This document shows, piece by piece, positions 59,684-64,000 of a stretch of 64,000 bases of DNA; position 1 is the stretch's first letter, and every line of letters starts with the position of its first letter. The notes under the pieces are model-generated. The model was not told the DNA's origin. It saw only the letters and a program-made list of their open reading frames with translations, and made no database searches. The DNA lies in contig NC_079885.1 of the NCBI RefSeq assembly GCF_029227915.1, forward strand, positions 1,116,001 to 1,180,000, given 5' to 3'. The DNA comes from Hydractinia symbiolongicarpus. Its lineage: Eukaryota; Cnidaria; Hydrozoa; Anthoathecata; Hydractiniidae. Position numbers and translations under genes: made by a program.

Positions 59684-60500
59684 TTAAATTATTTTTTCAC
59701 CACTAAAACGCATAAGACTTGTAGTTTTTAAAAATGTTTTCATTTTTGATGAGACGCTGAATAAAAGAAGTTTAATCGCCGGCAAGCGAAAACCCGCGAT
59801 TTCCCGTAAATCCCGGGCTTGGCCCGTATAGTCGAATGTATACAAAGAAAGTACCCAGGGAGTCAAATCATTTCCCGAACGATTTTTTATATTATTTTTT
59901 TACCACTAAACGCATGAGACTTGTAGTTTTCAAAAATATTTTCATATTTGATGGGACGCTGAATAAAAGAAGTTTAATCGCCGGCAAACGAAAACCCGCG
60001 ATTTCCCGTAAATCCCGGGCTTGGCCCGTGTAGTCAAAAGTATAAAAAGAAAGTACCCAGGGAGTAAACTCATTTCCCGAACGATTTTTTATATTATTTT
60101 TTTACCACTAAACGCATGAGACTTGTAGTTTTCAAAAATATTTTCATATTTGATGCGACGCTGAATAAAAGAAGTTTAATCGCCGGCAAACGAAAATCCG
60201 CGATTTTCCGTAAATCCCGGACTCGGCCCGTATAGTCAAAAGTATACAAAGAAAGTACCCAAGAAGTAAACTCATTTCCCAAACGGTTTTTTAAATTATT
60301 TTTTCACCACTAAAACGCATAAGACTTGTAGTTTTTAAAAATGTTTTCATTTTTGATGAGACGCTTAATGAAAGAGGTTTAATCGCCGGAAAACGAAAAC
60401 CCGCGATTTCCCGTAAATCCCGGGCTTAGCCCGTATAGTCGAATGTATACAAAGAAAGTACCCTGTGAGTAAACTCATTTCCAGAGCGATTTTTTAAATT
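59684..60500 (+). repeat. 5-monomer HOR, copy 2 (partial)
   Basis: Repeats 58,671-59,480. Its fifth monomer differs from copy 1 (CTGAATAAAAGAAG in place of CTTAATGAAAGAGG) and has a private CAACACTAAAACG near 60,508. Confidence 0.8.
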
Positions 60501-61329
60501 ATTTTTTCAACACTAAAACGCATAAGACTTGTAGTTTTTAAAAATGTTTTCATTTTTGATGAGACGCTGAATAAAAGAAGTTTAATCGCCGGCAAACGAA
60601 AACCCGCGATTTCCCGTAAATCCCGGGCTTGGCCCGTATAGTCGAATGTATACAAAGAAAGTACCCAGGGAGTCAAATCATTTCCCGAACGATTTTTTAT
60701 ATTATTTTTTTACCACTAAACGCATGAGACTTGTAGTTTTCAAAAATATTTTCATATTTGATGGGACGCTGAATAAAAGAAGTTTAATCGCCGGCAAACG
60801 AAAATCCGCGATTTCCGTAAATCCCGGACTCGGCCCGTATAGTCCAAAGTATACAAAGAAAGTACCCAGGGAGTAAACTCATTTCCCGAACGATTTTTTA
60901 AATTTTTTTTTCACCACTAAAACGCATGAGACTTGTAGTTTTTAAAAATGTTTTCATTTTCGATGAGACGCTGAATAAAAGAAGTTTTATCGCCGGCAAA
61001 CGAAAACCTCCGATTTCCCGTAAATCCTGGACTCGGCCCGTATAGTCAAAAGTATACAAAGAAAGTACCCAGGGTGTAAACTCATTTCCCAAACGATTTT
61101 TTAAATTATTATTTCACCACTAAAACGCATGAGACTTGTAGTTTTCAAGAATGTTTTCATTTTTGATGAGACGCTGAATAAAAGCAGTTTAATCGCCGGC
61201 AAACGAAAACCTGCGATTTCCCGTAAATCCTGGACTCGGCCCGTATAGTCAAAAGTATACAAAGAAAGTACCCAGGGAGTAAACTCATTTTCCGAACGAT
61301 TTTTTAAATTTTTTTTTCACCACTAAAAC

Positions 61330-64000
61330 GCATGAGACTTGTAGTTTTCAAAAATGTTTTCATTTTTGATGAGACGCTTAATGAAAGAGGTTTAATCGCC
61401 GGAAAACAAAAACCCGCGATATCCCGTAAATCCCGGGCTTGGCCCGTATAGTCGAATGTATACAAAGAAAGTACCCTGTGAGTAAACTCATTTCCAGAAC
61501 GATTTTTTAAATTATTTTTTCACCACTAAAACGCATAAGACTTGTAGTTTTTAAAAATGTTTTCATTTTTGATGAGACGCTGAATAAAAGAAGTTTAATC
61601 GCCGGCAAACGAAAACCCGCGATTTCCCGTAAATCCCGGGCTTGGCCTGTATAGTCAAAAGTATAAAAAGAAAGTACCCAGGGAGTAAACTCATTTCCCG
61701 AACGATTTTTTATATTATTTTTTTACCACTAAACGCATGAGACTTGTAGTTTTCAAAAATATTTTCATATTTGATGGGACGCTGAATAAAAGAAGTTTAA
61801 TCGCCGGCAAACGAAAATCCGCGATTTTCCGTAAATCCCGGACTCGGCCCGTATAGTCAAAAGTATACAAAGAAAGTATCCAGGGAGTAAACTCATTTCC
61901 CAAACGATTTTTTAAATTATTTTTTCACCACTAAAACGCATAAGACTTGTAGTTTTTAAAAATGTTTTCATTTTTGATGAGACGCTGAATAAAAGAAGTT
62001 TAATCGCCGGCAAACGAAAACCCGCGATTTCCCGTAAATCTCGGGCTTGGCCCGTATAGTCAAAAGTATAAAAAGAAAGTACCCAGGGAGTAAACTCATT
62101 TCCCGAACGATTTTTTATATTATATTTTTACCACTAAACGCATGAGACTTGTAGTTTTCAAAAATATTTTCATATTTGATGGGACGCTAAATAAAAGAAG
62201 TTTAATCGCCGGCAAACGAAAATCCGCGATTTCCCGTAAATCCCGGACTCGGCCCGTATAGTCAAAAGTATACAAAGAAAGTACCCAGGGAGTAAACTCA
62301 TTTCCCGAACGATTTTTTAAATTTTTTTTTCACCACTAAAACGCATGAGACTTGTAGTTTTTAAAAATGTTTTCATTTTTGATGAGACGCTTAATAAAAG
62401 AAGCTTAATCGCCGGCAAAAGAAAACCTGCGATTTCCCGTAAATCCCGGCTTGGCCCGTGTAGTCAAAAGTATACAAAGAAAGTACCCAGGGAGTAAACT
62501 CATTTCTCGAACGATTTTTTAAAATTTTTTTTCACCACTAAAACGCATGATACTTGTAGTTTTTAAAAATGTTTTCATTTTTGATGAGACGCTGAATAAA
62601 AGAAGTTTAATCGCCGGCAAGCGAAAACCCGCGATTTCCCGTAAATCCCGGGCTTGGCCCGTATAGTCGAATGTATACAAAGAAAGTACCCAGGGAGTCA
62701 ACTCATTTCCCGAACGATTTTTTATATTATTTTTTTACCACTAAACGCATGAGACTTGTAGTTTCAAAAATATTTTCATATTTGATGGGACGCTGAATAA
62801 AAGAAGTTTAATCGCCGGCAAACGAAAATCCGCGATTTCCCGTAAATCCCGGACTCGGCCCGTATAGTCAAAAGTATACAAAGAAAGTACCCAGGGAGTA
62901 AACTCATTTCCCGAACGATTTTTTAAATTTTTTTTTCACCACTAAAACGCATGAGACTTGTAGTTTTTAAAAATGTTTTCATTTTTGATGAGACGCTGAA
63001 TAAAAGAAGTTTAATCGCCGGCAAACGAAAACCCGCGATTTCCCGTAAATCCCGGACTCGGCCCGTATAGTCAAAAGTATACAAAAAAGTACCCAGGGAG
63101 TAAACTCATTTCCCGAACGATTTTTTAAATTTTTTTTTCACCACTAAAACGAATGAGACTTGTAGTTTTTAAAAATGTTTTCATTTTTGATGAGACGCTT
63201 AATGAAAGAGGTTTAATCGCCGGAAAACAAAAACCCGCGATATCCCGTAAATCCCGGGCTTGGCCCGTATAGTCGAATGTATACAAAGAAAGTACCCTGT
63301 GAGTAAACTCATTTCCAGAACGATTTTTTAAATTATTTTTTCACCACTAAAACGCATAAGACTTGTAGTTTTTAAAAATGTTTTCATTTTTGATGAGACG
63401 CTGAATAAAAGAAGTTTAATCGCCGGCAAACGAAAACCCGCGATTTCCCGTAAATCCCGGGCTTGGCCTGTATAGTCAAAAGTATAAAAAGAAAGTACCC
63501 AGGGAGTAAACTCATTTCCCGAACGATTTTTTATATTATTTTTTTACCACTAAACGCATGAGACTTGTAGTTTTCAAAAATATTTTCATATTTGATGGGA
63601 CGCTGAATAAAAGAAGTTTAATCGCCGGCAAACGAAAATCCGCGATTTTCCGTAAATCCCGGACTCGGCCCGTATAGTCAAAAGTATACAAAGAAAGTAC
63701 CCAGGGAGTAAACTCATTTCCCGAACGATTTTTTAAATTTTTTTTTCACCACTAAAACGCATGAGACTTGTAGTTTTTAAAAATGTTTTCATTTTTGATG
63801 AGACGCTTAATAAAAGAAGCTTAATCGCCGGCAAAAGAAAACCTGCGATTTCCCGTAAATCCCGGCTTGGCCCGTGTAGTCAAAAGTATACAAAGAAAGT
63901 ACCCAGGGAGTAAACTCATTTCCCGAACGATTTTTTATATTATTTTTTTACCACTAAACGCATGAGACTTGTAGTTTTCAAAAATATTTTCATATTTGAT
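61330..64000 (+). repeat. Terminal block with 1,821- and 1,416-bp spacings
   Basis: GCGATATCCCG at 61,416 recurs at 63,237 (nine monomers), and the match continues through TGGCCTGTATAG and TATAAAAAG to about 61,890/63,711. The register then changes: AAGCTTAATCGCC with CTTAATAAAAG at 62,401 recurs at 63,817 (seven monomers). The window ends inside a type 1 monomer, so the array continues to the right. Confidence 0.78.

Larger units (their letters stand above)
1..64000 (+). repeat. Satellite array, ~203-bp monomer, head to tail
   Basis: Landmarks such as GTATAGTC, GTATACAAAGAAAGTA, CTCATTTCC and TTTAATCGCCGG recur every 202-203 bp through the whole window. Successive GTATAG landmarks near the left end lie about 202-203 bases apart, and longer spacings are multiples of this period (608, 810, 1012, 1216, 1418, 1620, 2025, 2433, 2838). 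All monomers read in the same direction; I saw no inverted segment. The only non-satellite sequence is the three ~745-bp elements at 12,880, 14,684 and 28,237. Because 203 is not a multiple of three, reading frames shift at every monomer and no long ORF survives. The period is close to a nucleosome repeat length, which is common for centromeric and heterochromatic satellites; any such role here is inference. Confidence 0.98.

Noticed and set aside
1-64000. CRISPR-like regular repeat array
   Set aside because: The repeated unit itself is about 203 bp with no unique spacers between short repeats, no leader and no cas genes.

Overview
The window is one uninterrupted stretch of eukaryotic satellite DNA. 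A head-to-tail tandem repeat with a monomer of about 202-203 bp fills the sequence from base 1 to base 64,000, and neither end of the array is reached. After subtracting three inserted elements, roughly 305 monomers are present, all in the same orientation. I see no protein-coding gene, rRNA, tRNA, CRISPR array or bacterial/viral signature. Megasatellite organisation, nested higher-order repeats and a TTAA-flanked MITE point to a eukaryotic nuclear genome, most plausibly an invertebrate animal. The species cannot be told from this sequence. Recurrent antisense and sense ORFs of 60-105 codons are by-products of the repeat and are not annotated as genes.

Monomers fall into at least six sequence types, told apart by a few diagnostic blocks: the T-rich block after AACGA, the ATG-GA/G box, the AT-rich dyad, the GACGCT block, and the GC-rich end before GTATAG. 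These types are arranged into higher-order repeats (HORs) whose length changes along the array: 5-mer (201-2,236), 10-mer (2,440-6,365), 7-mer with a 3-mer truncation (6,463-9,907), a mixed region (15,473-20,789), 6-mer (20,790-23,219), 7-mer built as 3+4 (29,701-33,100), 17-mer and 8-mer (34,800-42,050), 14-mer (43,523-49,198), 12-mer (49,201-53,190), 6-mer/5-mer (53,403-56,885), 5-mer (58,671-60,500), and an end region with 9- and 7-monomer spacings (61,330-64,000).

Three copies of a 744-748 bp non-autonomous DNA transposon interrupt the array at 12,880-13,623, 14,684-15,427 and 28,237-28,984. Each has perfect 17-bp terminal inverted repeats starting CCCTATTCGG and is flanked by TTAA, the pattern of a piggyBac-type MITE. 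All three sit at the same nucleotide of the monomer with the same variant flanks. The element therefore inserted once and was then copied as part of the satellite. A segment of several kb around it (about 8,637-16,078) recurs at about 23,790-29,432, and a further 1,804-bp tandem duplication in the left segment doubled the element there. By eye, copies 1 and 2 are identical while copy 3 differs at several bases, so the large duplication is older than the 1.8-kb one.

The history I infer is ongoing unequal crossover and/or gene conversion in register with the 203-bp period. It left chimeric monomers at junctions (for example about 23,775-23,790), local slippage scars (a 21-bp duplication at 1,101-1,142 and a 43-bp duplication at three homologous sites), and long-range homology whose offset changes by whole monomers. 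A centromeric or pericentromeric role is possible but not shown by the sequence.
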